Assembly (NCBI GenBank): GCA_963989245.1
Contig: OZ022346.1
Span: forward strand, 5,064,881 to 5,128,880
Origin: Nansenia antarctica
Taxonomy: Eukaryota; Chordata; Actinopteri; Argentiniformes; Microstomatidae
Direction: 5' to 3'
Length of the DNA stretch: 64,000 bases
Shown: positions 54,384 through 64,000 of the stretch, piece after piece
Layout of the letters: each line of letters opens with the position of its first letter
Numbering within the stretch: position 1 is the stretch's first letter
The notes under the pieces: generated by a model
Told to the model about the DNA's origin: nothing
The model's input: only the letters and a program-made list of their open reading frames with translations
Databases searched by the model: none
Program-made: the position numbers and the translations under genes

Positions 54384-54946
54384 TATTAACACCCGAACAG
54401 CCATGGGTGGGGTCATTAACACTAGAACAGCCATGGGTGGGGTCATTTACACTAGAACAGCCACGGGTGGGGTCATTAACACTAGAACAGCCATGGGTTG
54501 GGTCATTAACACTAGAACAGCCATGGGTTGGGTCATTAACACTAGAACAGCCATGGATGGGGTCATTAACACTAGAACAGCCATGGGTGGGGTCGTTAAC
54601 ACTAGAACAGCCATGGGTGGGGTCATTAACACTAGAACAGCCATGGGTGGGGTCATTAACACTAGAACAGCCATGGGTGGGGTCATTAACACTAGAACAG
54701 CCACGGGTGGGGTCATTAACACTAGAAGTCACGGATGGGGTCATTAACACTAGAACAGCCATGGGTGTTGTCATTAACACTAGAACAGCCATGGGTGTTG
54801 TCATTAACACTAGAACAGCCATGGGTGGGGTCATTAACACTAGAACAGCCATGGGTGTTGTCATTAACACTAGAACAGCCATGGGTGTTGTCATTAACAC
54901 TAGAACAGCCATGGGTGGGGTCATTAACACTAGAAGTCACAGATGG
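54384..54946. repeat. 30-bp minisatellite built from a TTAA-transposon terminus, about 19 units
   Basis: Each unit is TTAACACTAGAACAGCC followed by ATGGGTGGGGTCA: the TTAA target plus the first bases of the element seen at 8851. Two shorter units (ACTAGAAGTCAC) occur. Sense and antisense ORFs are artefacts. Confidence 0.93.
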
Positions 54947-54951
54947 GGTCA

Positions 54952-55042
54952 TTATGAATGAATGAATGAATGAATGAATGGTCTTTATTGTCATTGATAT
55001 AGTACAGGTACCAAACAACGAAATTTGGGAGGGGGGGCTCCC
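54952..55042 (-). repeat. Rex1-like LINE 3' tail
   Basis: (GAATGAAT)n followed by GTACCAAACAACGAAATTTG and GGGAGGGGGGGCTCCC. Inserted between the 30-bp array and the transposon interior. Confidence 0.75.
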
Positions 55043-55530
55043 ATGGGTGGGGTCATTTAACCTAGTGAGTAAAAATAAATTCTACCTTTGAAGTCGATCA
55101 AATTTCAGGACCCTCCTTTCATGACTTTTCCGAGATAAGTGCGTTCTACCACCCAGTATCCTGACATGTTCTAAATCTACTTCGTATAAAGCTATTTCAA
55201 TCACAGGTTTTAGCCCAGTTACATACGCAGTAGTGATAGGATATTATATGTCAATGTACAGACAGTTATGAATGCTAAACTGTACAGTAGGTCTCGCTAT
55301 AGCTATCGCAGCAAAGTACTTGCAGTAGCCTACATTTGATTATGTCTGTAATCCTCAACTGATTTTCATGGAACAACATGGAACAAATACAATTTTATTC
55401 ATGATACAGTATATAATGTGTATTAAGTGTATTTATGATGCAGTATATAATGTATATCAATTTTCAAATATTAGCATATTTATTACTATTATTTTGTAAT
55501 AATGATAATCAACCTCTTTTGCATCATATG
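55043..55530. mobile_element. Interior of a piggyBac-like TTAA element
   Basis: ATTTCAGGACCCTCCTTTCA, GTGCGTTCTACCACCCAGTA and GACAGTTATGAATG match 24110-24480; TAATAATGATAATCAA matches 28270. With the array at 54384 it forms one degraded element in intron 2; no right end found. Confidence 0.65.
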
Positions 55531-55689
55531 TGCAGCCACTCCCCGTGATAATCTGACCGTAATCCTGTATGGTGGTACGATGCTTGTAGGAGGTGCAGAG
55601 GTTTATCTCTCTGAGAGACTTACTTAGATAGATAAACAAATGTTGATATTTAATTTCTCTCTATATTTTTTTTTCTTAATATCCTAATG

Positions 55690-55757
55690 CTGTATGTAAA
55701 GCACTTTGAATTGCCCTTGTTGTATAAAATGTGCTATACAAATAAACTTGCCTATGT
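55690..55757 (+). repeat. Solo L2 3' tail
   Basis: GTAAAGCACTTTGAATTGCC to ATACAAATAAACTTGCC is the L2 tail found reversed at 4835-4900. It ends just before the acceptor of the zinc-finger exon. Confidence 0.75.
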
Positions 55758-55785
55758 AACCCTGTATATGTTCCTATTCTTACAG

Positions 55786-57092
55786 ACCAGCAGAGCTCCA
55801 ACCCAGGTTCAGACAGCGAGCCCAGCTCCACCATACCAGGAAACCATCAACAACACAGGAGCTCGAGGCGGAAGAATCACCTTAAAACACACCCACAGAC
55901 TTACACCGGAGAGAAGACCTACCGCTGCCCACTGTGTGGGAAGAGTTTTAGTGGAGGAGGAGCCCTGAAGACGCATCATAGAATACACACTGGGGAGAAA
56001 CCATACCACTGCTCCCAGTGTGGGAAGAGTTTCAGTAAAGCAGAAGACCTGAAGAAGCATCAGAGAATACACACCGGAGAGAAACCATACCACTGCTCCC
56101 AGTGTGGGAAGAGTTTCAGTCAAGCAGGACACCTGAAGATGCATCAGAGAATACACACCGGGGAGAAACCATACCACTGCTCCCAGTGTGGGAAGAGTTT
56201 CAGTCAAGCAGGTGACCTGAAGATGCATCAGAGAATACACACCGGGGAGAAACCATACCACTGCTCCCAGTGTGGGAAGAGTTTCAGTCGAGCAGGAGAC
56301 CTGAAGATGCATCAGAGAATACACACCGGGGAGAAACCATACCACTGCACCCAGTGTGGGAAGAGTTTCAGTCAAGCAGGAGTCCTGAAGAAGCATCAGA
56401 GAATACACACCGGAGAGAAACCATACCACTGCTCCCAGTGTGGGAAGAGTTTCAGTCAAGCAGGACAACTAACGGTTCATCAGAGAGCACACAGAGGAGA
56501 GAAGCCATACCACTGTTCCCAGTGTGGGAAGAGTTTCAGTCAAGCAGAAGACCTGAAGAAGCATCAGAGAATACACACCGGAGAGAAACCATACCACTGC
56601 TCTCAGTGTGGGAAGAGTTTCAGTCAAGCAGGAACCCTAAAGGATCATCAGAGAATACACACAGGAGAGAAACCATACCACTGCTCCCAGTGTGGGAAGA
56701 GTTTCAGTCAAGCAGGAGACCTGAAGAAGCATCAGAGAATACACACCGGAGAGAAACCATACCACTGCTCCCAGTGTGAGAAGAGTTTCAATGAATCAGG
56801 AAGTCTGAAAAGGCATCAGAGAATACACACCGGAGAGAAACCATACCACTGCTCCCAATGTGGGAAGAGTTTTAGTGAAGCAGGAAGTCTAAAGGATCAT
56901 CAGAGAATACACACCGGAGAGAAACCATACCAGTGCTCCCAGTGTGGGAAGAGTTTCAGAAAAGCAGGACAACTAACGATTCATCAGAGAGCACACACAG
57001 GAGAGAAACCATACCACTGCTCCCAGTGTGGGAAGAGTTTTAGTGAAGGAGGACATCTAAAGAGGCATCAGAGAACACACACAGGAGAGTAA
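55786..57092 (+). CDS. C2H2 zinc-finger protein, terminal exon with 14 fingers
   Basis: Acceptor TTCCTATTCTTACAG; AC joins G from 53539 as GAC. After a Ser-rich spacer and a degenerate half finger (NHLKTHPQTYTGEK) come 14 consecutive fingers of form YHCSQCGKSFSxxxxLxxHQRIH with TGEKP linkers, stop TAA at 57090-57092. Zinc ligands are intact in all 14. Fingers differ mostly at helix positions 3 and 6 (for instance D/M, V/K, Q/V, T/D, S/R, H/R), as expected when DNA specificity diversifies while the backbone is homogenised by gene conversion. Finger 11 has CEKSFNES and finger 13 YQCSQCGKSFRK. A one-exon finger array is typical of tandem zinc-finger families. Confidence 0.93.
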
Positions 57093-57334
57093 CCATACCA
57101 CTGCTCTGGAAACGATCGTAGCTGTACGTCGGGTATTACCTACTGGTTATGCAGAGTTATTACAGGCATGTGAGCCGCACTGCCTATACTGTAATTCATG
57201 CGAAGTGAATGTGGCTCGTACTAAAATTAACGATGTTGTTATCAGCCCAGAAAATGAGTTAAGAAATGATTTTCTTTTACAACTTGAGTACAAGCATTTG
57301 CCTGGTTAGTAATCAAACGTTAAATCACCCTTCT
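57093..57334 (+). other. Zinc-finger gene 3'UTR
   Basis: Follows the stop; continues the finger-like text CCATACCACTGCTC for a few bases, so an ancestral further finger was probably lost by the stop. No AATAAA before the transposon starts. Confidence 0.5.
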
Positions 57335-57425
57335 CTGCCCTCTCCCGCTTCCAGACGAACGCCTACCCTATATTTTAGCACTTGGCTTAATTCAGCCGCT
57401 TTTCTTTGAGCCGCTATTCACCTGC

Positions 57426-57904
57426 TGTTACGGCTGTAGTGGTTGCAGCCGTAGTGTGTGTGTTGTTTCTTGTGTTGTTTCTCCCAGGTGATTGTCCTTC
57501 CTCCTGCCTGCGGCCATGGCGACGGCCTGATTGAGCACAGGTGTGCTTGAGAGTTGTTCTTGTTTTGGTTATTGTTAAATGCAGCTGTAATTTTGTATAC
57601 CTTAGTTTTGTCGTTTGTGTTTATTAGTCTTAGGTTCAGTGTTTAGTGTTATTTGTAGTTTGATCACTAGGCCTATTAAGTTTCTTCATTTATTCTTTAT
57701 TACCGTTAATATTATATATTCATTCGCTCTTTGTTTTGATAGAGTAGTTTTGAGTTCAGGAGTTTCACGGAAACCAGTTTTTTGTTTATTCTAAAATAAA
57801 TCTTGTTTATTTTACATTGCCGTTTCTCCTCTCATTCTTGTCCCCCCGGTTTTATTTAATTGTTACCCCCCCCTAATTCCTAGACCATCTAGGGGGTCGT
57901 AACA
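57426..57904. mobile_element. Solo LTR, 479 bp
   Basis: Starts TGTTACGGC, ends GGGTCGTAACA, so TG...CA with a 7-bp inverted repeat. Direct repeats CCTGC flank it at 57421-57425 and 57905-57909, a perfect 5-bp target duplication. Contains AATAAA near 57796. No internal retrotransposon part remains. Confidence 0.85.
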
Positions 57905-58067
57905 CCTGCGTTCAATTTAAAGTATATTTGGTATTTATAGAAGGAAGCACGTATGCAATGTTAAACAAGCGCAGCTCGTTTTATAAATTATGCTTACGTC
58001 TGTTTAGAAAAATGTGCTCACGTGAAAGTCAAAGATGACGTTCAAGTACCTTTTTATAAACGAGGCC

Positions 58068-58150
58068 CCAGGGGTGGCCAACCAGTTGGAGACTAAGAGC
58101 CCCAAATAATTGTTGGGGTACCAGAAAGAGCCACATCATACATGCAGGCT
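58068..58150. repeat. hAT-like terminus
   Basis: CAGGGGTGGCCAACC with AGAGCCACAT soon after resembles hAT/Charlie ends. The partner end was not found. Confidence 0.35.
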
Positions 58151-58429
58151 CACAAAAGCTCTCACTCACACACACGCAATACATTTCCAATAGGCTATGA
58201 GACCAGTGGTGTCATTTCAGCAAAAGCCAAGGCATGGCAAGGTACAGAATAGGGGGGTTGAGGGGGGGTTTCAAATCAGTTGTGCAATAGTCTATTTTGG
58301 TGTGTTCTTTCTATACAATTGACTTATATTACATTAAGGTAATGAATAAAGGAGACAGCTACAGTATGTAGGTAGTAATCTACATCTTTCCTAGCAGGTG
58401 GACCTGGTTCAATCTCCTTAGAAACAGAA

Positions 58430-58935
58430 TAGATAGAATAGAATAGACTTTATTGTCGTTGTACAGTTGCCTATACAATGAAATTGTAGTGGCTTTTCCG
58501 AAGGTGCAAAAAAACAGAAAACATATTCACATATTCAAAAACATATACACATATAAGATAAACATTTATGAACATGTCTTATGTCTACTGTTCAGTGTTC
58601 TGATGGTCCATGGGTAGAAACTGTTGGACAGCCTGTTTGTTCTAGCCTTTATGCTCCTGTACCTCACTCCAGAGCGCATCAGGCTGAACAGGTGGTGACC
58701 AGGGTGGAGGTGGTCTTTAAGAATCATTCCTGCTCTGGAGAGGCACCGAGAGCGTGCCACGTCATCCAGGGAGGGCAGGGGACAGCCGATTACTTTTTCC
58801 GCTGACTTCACCACTCTCTGCAGTCTCTTTTTGTCCACTACCTTGCAGCCAGCGTACCATGCTGTGATGGAGAATGTCAGCACACTCTCAATGATGGAGT
58901 GGTAGAAGGTTACCAGCAGCTTCTCCTCCACCCTG
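58430..58935 (-). pseudogene. LINE C-terminal fragment (Rex1/L2 group)
   Basis: Minus strand, (GAATA)n tail at 58425-58447. Encodes LLVTFYHSIIESVLTFSITA, VVKSAEKVIGCPLPSLDDV and ARTNRLSNSFYPWTIRTLN. 5'-truncated near 58935. Confidence 0.82.
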
Positions 58936-59117
58936 TTTCTTTTGAGAACATTACAGATTTAGCTATTCTCAACTCTAAATCAACTGCACTGTTAAAACAT
59001 TTTTTATTGTATTTTTTTTACATATTTGTGTTACAGCTCACCTATTACAAGTGAGACGATTGACAATATCAAAAACATGCTTGCACACACACATATAACT
59101 TACTCACACACAAGTTA

Positions 59118-59497
59118 GTGTTTACCACTGGTAGAGACATGGTTGACATTAAACTAGCTGTTGTACCCAGTAACAACGATCTCTGGCAGAGAACGGGCGA
59201 ACAACCAGTGGAAGAACAAATCAAGAGAAGAAGGTGGGGATGGATCGGCCACACACTACGCAAACCAAACACCAGCACCACCAGACAGGCCCTTAGATGG
59301 AACCCCCAAGGCAAAAGGAAGAGAGGCCGGCCCAAGAACACCTGGCGCAGGGACTTGGAGACAGACATCACACAGAGTGGACTAACATGGAAACAGCTGG
59401 AAAGCAAAGCACAGGACAGAGGACCCTGGCGAACTGTTGTCGACGGCCTATGCTCCTCCAAAAGGAGCGATAGGCGTAAGTAAGTAAGTGTACCCTT
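59118..59497 (+). pseudogene. RTE-type LINE C-terminal fragment
   Basis: Encodes RRRWGWIGHTLRKP, ALRWNPQGKRKRGRPKNTW and WKQLESKAQDRGPWR, followed by a (TAAG)n tail at about 59479-59491. This C-terminal block is common to RTE-like fish LINEs. Truncated at its 5' side. Confidence 0.75.
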
Positions 59498-59499
59498 TA

Positions 59500-60100
59500 A
59501 CATTCGCTAACTAGCTTGTTACAGTTAGCTTCACAATCGCGGGTGACGTTAGGTTGGATTTTTCACTAAAATAAAATGTAATTAGAACATGTTTGTACTG
59601 ACACAACATGACATGAACTTGTTCATTAATATATTACATTTGAACCAACAGTATTATGGCGTTTATACCGTTTGTTTAACCCACCTGAATGAATGAGAAT
59701 CGTGGACAAGGTTTTAACATTAAGGTTACTCATGGCTTGTTTATTGAGGAACCGATGTCCCGCTCCAGTGTTAGCAGATTGGGCTACTTTTGGTCACTCT
59801 GGACGGGTGGATTCGGCAGCTTTTAGACTGAAATTGTCAATCCCGTCTGGCAACCCTGCGCTCCACTACAGCGCCTGGCTGGGGGGGTGAGATGGAGCCG
59901 GGAGGATGTTGAGTTACCGTTGTGGATAAAATCACCAACATGACAACACGTGTTTCAGATACAATTTTCAGGGGATTTTTTTTTTTGCAGGTATGGCGTG
60001 TGCCATGAATTGCTAAACCAAAACGACGGCTATTGAGACACAGCGAGCGAGCCACACACTTTTAATGAATGGATTAAAGAGCCGCACACAGACAGGCAAA
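59500..60100. other. Spacer inside the interrupted DNA element
   Basis: No gene recognised. Confidence 0.3.
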
Positions 60101-60428
60101 ATAAAATTGCGTACGTACTAAAGTCTATAAATACCAAATATACTTGAGAATGAGCTTTGTATTTACGCCCTGAGATAGTGGCTCAATTATAGCGGCTGAA
60201 TTAAGCCAAGTGAGCGGGAGAGGGCAGAGAAGGGTGGCTTCTCTGTAAGTTGCATTTGTAGTGAGGCTGATAGGCATAACAATTGTGCATTTTATGACTA
60301 AAGCATGAAACTTTCTACAGTGCTTCTATAGACTGTAAAGTTGTAAACTTCATTTTTAGACGTGGAACCACTTCAGATTTGACCTCTGGCGTCAGGTAGA
60401 CTAAAGCCCCGGGCTGGCCTGCTTCTTT

Positions 60429-61592
60429 GGCGCTTTTCCATTTGTCGCCCGGGTCGCCTCGGCTCGGTTCGGGTCGCTTCTTTAGCTACCCTTCTTAACC
60501 AGGAACCAAATTTAGACCCGGAACCTTTTTGCCAGGCTGCGTGTGACGTGTGACGCTGCACACCGTTGATTGGTCAATGGAAATCGTCATCCCATGTTCA
60601 TAGATTTCTTCGCTAACCGCCATCTTTAAATACCACATTCGCTCTTGGAAAATGTCACTACAGTTTCTGTAATAGCTTATTAATAAAGATTCGAAAAATT
60701 ATGCTGACCATCGTATTATCTTAGTTTAATGTCATTTCAATGCATCATAGAACTTTTATTTACAACAAGCATAACACAAAAATCGCTATTATGCACCGTC
60801 TTTGCCCGTGAATAACACCGGCTGTGAATGTGGTAGAAACACAATACTCCTTTGCTAACTTCACCATCGGTATACGGTCATTTTGAGCCCTTAACCACCG
60901 CGCTGACACCCCGAGAAGTTATGCTTTTAACCTTAAACTGAACCGGGAGTTCACCGCTGCTCTAAGCAGCAGCACGTCATGGAGGATATCAGTGGGGGGA
61001 GTGACAATTTCTAACAGGGAATTCGCTCCGCGCTGTGTCAACTGTGATAACAGTGTCGTATTGACACCATTCAAATGGTTTTGGATTCCCTGTCCTCTCC
61101 CCTATCCGGACATTTGAATTGTTATCCTAACCCACGGTAGATCACAGTTATTAACCTGCAAAGGGCACCGTGTTTGTCCGTGAATAACACGGCACACAAT
61201 GATATTACAGTTCATAAAGCAGACAAGTGAAGGCAGTGGTTTTAAGGGTTCAAAAAACATGACTTTATTATGTGTACATAGCTTCCTCTCTCTCTTTCTC
61301 TTTCTCTCCAAAAAACCACGGTTAATAATATACCACATGCCGAGGGAAAGGCATACAATAGCTTCAAGTTCCTCCATGTCGCTGTTGTTGTGGCTGTGTT
61401 GTGTCTCGTGAAAATATACGTCACCACCATGGCGCGCTTTTATGACGCGTAACTCCGCCTACTATCGCCTACTCCTCCTACTCGTTCCTGGTCTGTTGTG
61501 TATAGTGGAAAACCAGAACTGTTCAAAAGCGGGCCGAAGCGTGCCGAAGCGACCCGACCCGAAGCGATCCGGGCCGCTGATGGAAAAGCGCC
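60429..61592. mobile_element. 1.16-kb TIR element
   Basis: GGCGCTTTTCCA at the left and TGGAAAAGCGCC at the right, with further inverted GC-rich similarity (CGCCCGGGTCGC against GATCCGGGCCGC). The interior carries the repeat also seen at 4560-4740 and a duplicated TTTGCCCGTGAATAACACCG / TTTGTCCGTGAATAACACGG (60800, 61170). No transposase. Confidence 0.6.
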
Positions 61593-62077
61593 ATAAAGGT
61601 AGACACTAATTTTCAGGAGTAAAATATTTCTGCAAATCATTCTAGAATTTTGCTGTGCAATCTAGAACTTCCATTAACTGCAATGTATAATGTCTGCTTG
61701 AGTGCATTATGACATCAAATGGAATATTTAGGATGTATGCAACATTCTTAGAACATGGAAGCAATTTACCATGAGAGGAAGGGGGTTGTGGACTCATTTA
61801 CCACTGGTACAGGGTTGGAAAACCCTGTGATCATCAACCCTGTGATCAACCCTATGATCATTCTATAGTATAATATGATATATTATCATTCTAAGGAAAA
61901 AATAAATAACGTTTAAAAAAAAGAACATAGTAATATACTATATATCACTTTATTATTTAAAAAAAATCATTTTGATCATTCTATGATCATTCTATAGTAT
62001 AATATGATATATTATTATCATTCAAAGAAAAAAAGTTTTTTTAAAAGGATGGATATATTAATGGTGGGACACATATG
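61593..62077. other. AT-rich spacer
   Basis: Short direct duplication around 61853-61890 and 61975-62015 (GATCATTCTATAGTATAATA). No gene recognised. Confidence 0.4.
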
Positions 62078-62436
62078 ACAGAACGGACATTGTAGGAGGT
62101 AACTGCCTCCAGCAGAGGGCAGTAATGCAGCATCAAGGACGCACGCTGCCGTTAAAACCAAAAGAAGAAGAAGACGACGACGTGGTCTATTCCCGCGATA
62201 CCAAGGAACGAGAAGTCGATCTAAGAGGGCGGAGTCAGTAAACACACACCGTGCTGAAGCTGAAGACCTTACAAGTGATTATTACGTTTACAACTATGAC
62301 AGAGGGCAAACATTACAGCAGCAACTACATCTGTAGTGATGGCGAGATGAAGCTTCATGAACTGACTATGTTACATAGTGAAGGACTTTGCACAAACTAA
62401 TGTCAGGAGGAGAGGACGTGTTGGTCATTGTTAAAG
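62078..62436 (+). promoter_or_regulatory. Second zinc-finger-type promoter and 5' exon (cassette 2)
   Basis: Same cassette as 47177-47504, including CCAGCAGAGGGCAGTAATG, GAAGAAGAAGACGACGAC and GCGGAGTCAGTAAACACACA. Here AAGATGGCGG has become AAGAGGGCGG, so the uORF start is lost. A donor TTAAAG|GTAAGA ends the exon at 62436. It suggests a paralogous gene downstream of the window. Confidence 0.55.
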
Positions 62437-62520
62437 GTAAGAATGGTCTATTATTATTTGATTTTATTAGAGATATTGTATTAATCTATGAATCAAATTA
62501 ACTCGGGGTGGTGGGTAATA

Positions 62521-63605
62521 CGGTTAGGGTTAACTAACGGTCTATGCTGTAGTAGGGTTAGGGTTAACTAACGGTCTATGCTGTAGGGTTAGGGTTAACT
62601 AACGGTCTATGCTGTAGGGTTAGGGTTAACTAACGGTCTATGCTCTAGTAGGGTTAGGGTTAACTAACGGTCTATGCTGTAGTAGGGTTAGGGTTAACTA
62701 ATGGTCTATGCTGTAGGGTTAGGGTTAACTAACGGTCTATGCTGTAGGGTTAGGGTTAACTAACGGTCTATGCTGTAGTAGGGTTAGGGTTAACTAACGG
62801 TCTATGCTGTAGGGTTAGGATTAACTAACGGTCTATGCTGTAGTAGGGTTAGGGTTAACTAACGGTCTATGCTGTAGGGATAGGGTTAACTAACGGTCTA
62901 TGCTGTAGTAGGGTTAGGGTTAACTAACGGTCTATGCTGTAGGGTTAGGGTTAACTAACGGTCTATGCTGTAGTAGGGTTAGGGTTAACTAACGGTCTAT
63001 GCTGTAGTAGGGTTAGGGTTAACTAACGGTCTATGCTGTAGGGTTAGGGTTAACTAACGGTCTATGCTGTAGGGTTAGGGTTAACTAACGGTCTATGCTC
63101 TAGTAGGGTTAGGGTTAACTAACGGTCTATGCTGTAGTAGGGTTATGGTTAACTAACGGTCTATGCTGTAGTAGGGTTAGGGTTAACTAACGGTCTATGC
63201 TGTAGTAGGGTTAGGGTTAACTAACGGTCTATGCTGTAGTAGGGTTAGGGTTAACTAACGGTCTATGCTGTAGTAGGGTTAGGGTTAACTAACAGTCTAT
63301 GCTGTAGGGTTAGGGTTAACTAACGGTCTATGCTGTAGTAGGGTTAGGGTTAACTAACGGTCTATGCTGTAGTAGGGTTAGGGTTAACTAACGGTCTATG
63401 CTGTAGTAGGGTTAGGGTTAACTAACGGTCTATGCTGTAGTAGGGTTAGGGTTAACTAACGGTCTATGCTGTAGTAGGGTTAGGGTTAACTAACGGTCTA
63501 TGCTGTAGTAGGGTTAACTAATGGTCTATGCTGTAGTAGGGTTAGGGTTAACTAACGGTCTATGCTGTAGTAGGGTTAGGGTTAACTAACGGTCTATGCT
63601 TGATA
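62521..63605. repeat. 31-34-bp minisatellite with TTAGGG core, about 34 units
   Basis: Units: GGGTTAGGGTTAACTAACGG followed by TCTATGCTGTA and optionally GTA. It starts about 85 bp after the putative donor at 62437, so it would lie in intron 1 of the next gene. Confidence 0.93.
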
Positions 63606-64000
63606 TGATGATGGTTTCTCCCCAGAATGAATCAATTGAAATCACCAAGGTCGGCTCAGATGGGACAGTTTGAAGATATCATTTATTTCAGCTGATCAGG
63701 GCCCACATCATTCATGCTCCAAGTGTGAGTGGCTTCTCACTCCAGTACACAATTCTTATAGTACAAATTATTGCTGATCTAGCTATCAGCTGTACAGTGT
63801 CAATCATTATTCTGCTGTCAACTTAATAACATGAGATTTCCGTTCGCCTCCCCTTTATCCCATAACGGGTTGGTCGTCATGGCAACCCAGTCACCCGATT
63901 CCTGTCGGTCCCTAAATATACTGACCCCTTGACCCAGTCTCTTCACTGGCCCGACTAGTCAACAAGGTCCATGACACATAGGGATAGACTGGCTGGCAGT
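63606..64000. other. Unrecognised sequence to the right edge
   Basis: No gene or repeat recognised. Confidence 0.3.

Larger units (their letters stand above)
57335..60240. mobile_element. DNA element with inverted ends, heavily interrupted
   Basis: CACCCTTCTCTGCCCTCTCC and CTTGGCTTAATTCAGCCGCT at 57335-57405 recur inverted at 60175-60240; AGTATATTTGGTATTTATAG (57925) recurs inverted near 60125. Between them are a solo LTR, LINE pieces and a possible hAT end. No transposase recognised. Confidence 0.55.

Noticed and set aside
55809..56468. 219-codon frame antisense to the zinc fingers
   Set aside because: Shadow frame of the regular 84-bp finger repeat; the sense strand has intact zinc ligands.

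Overview
The window looks like a piece of a teleost fish nuclear genome. The evidence is: L2- and Rex1-like LINEs, Tc1 and hAT DNA transposons, TTAA-flanked piggyBac-like elements, a Ty3/gypsy retrotransposon, a solo LTR, very many mini- and microsatellites, spliced vertebrate-type genes and no bacterial-style operons. Species cannot be fixed by eye.

Host genes, all on the + strand. (1) The last two coding pieces of a Rho-associated kinase, best matched to rock2: exon 9491-9710, then a final exon at 13867 that supplies one base of a serine codon and the stop, followed by the 3'UTR. (2) The last two exons of an unrecognised small single-pass membrane protein (31439-31602, 32019-32210), with an inverted diverged copy at 45193-46610. 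(3) A complete C2H2 zinc-finger gene: 5' exon near 47177-47504 and coding exons 52024-52688, 53337-53539 and 55786-57092, giving 724 aa with 14 fingers and phase-compatible junctions. (4) A second copy of the zinc-finger promoter/5' exon cassette at 62078-62436, probably starting another gene beyond the right edge.

Layout. 1-3715: gypsy polyprotein (minus), open to the window edge. 4806-8221: L2 LINE (minus). 8222-16000: end of rock2, with a piggyBac-like MITE before the exon and an L2 fragment, a 210-bp palindrome and a hAT element in the last intron. 16738-20830: Rex1-like LINE with an intact 854-aa ORF, then LINE remnants. 22236-29850: Tc1 relic, then a LINE ORF split by a 5.2-kb TTAA-flanked element. 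31439-34517: membrane-protein exons, CA/GA tracts and the end of a restriction-like-endonuclease LINE. 34770-41790: dense minisatellites, including a 30-bp codon-phased array grown from a LINE C-terminus, and a TIR element carrying telomere-like repeats. 42305-47176: Tc1 with nested insertions, inverted copy of the membrane-protein region, second Tc1 relic. 47177-57092: zinc-finger gene, whose first intron holds a 2.9-kb TIR element with a 93-bp array. 57093-62077: nested transposons including a perfect solo LTR. 62078-64000: second promoter cassette and a TTAGGG-bearing minisatellite.

The main theme is that most minisatellite arrays sit inside, or were built from, transposable elements: an L2 3'UTR, a hAT interior, a LINE reading frame, the first 30 bp of a TTAA transposon, and two TIR elements. 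I saw no CRISPR array, rRNA gene or tRNA gene.
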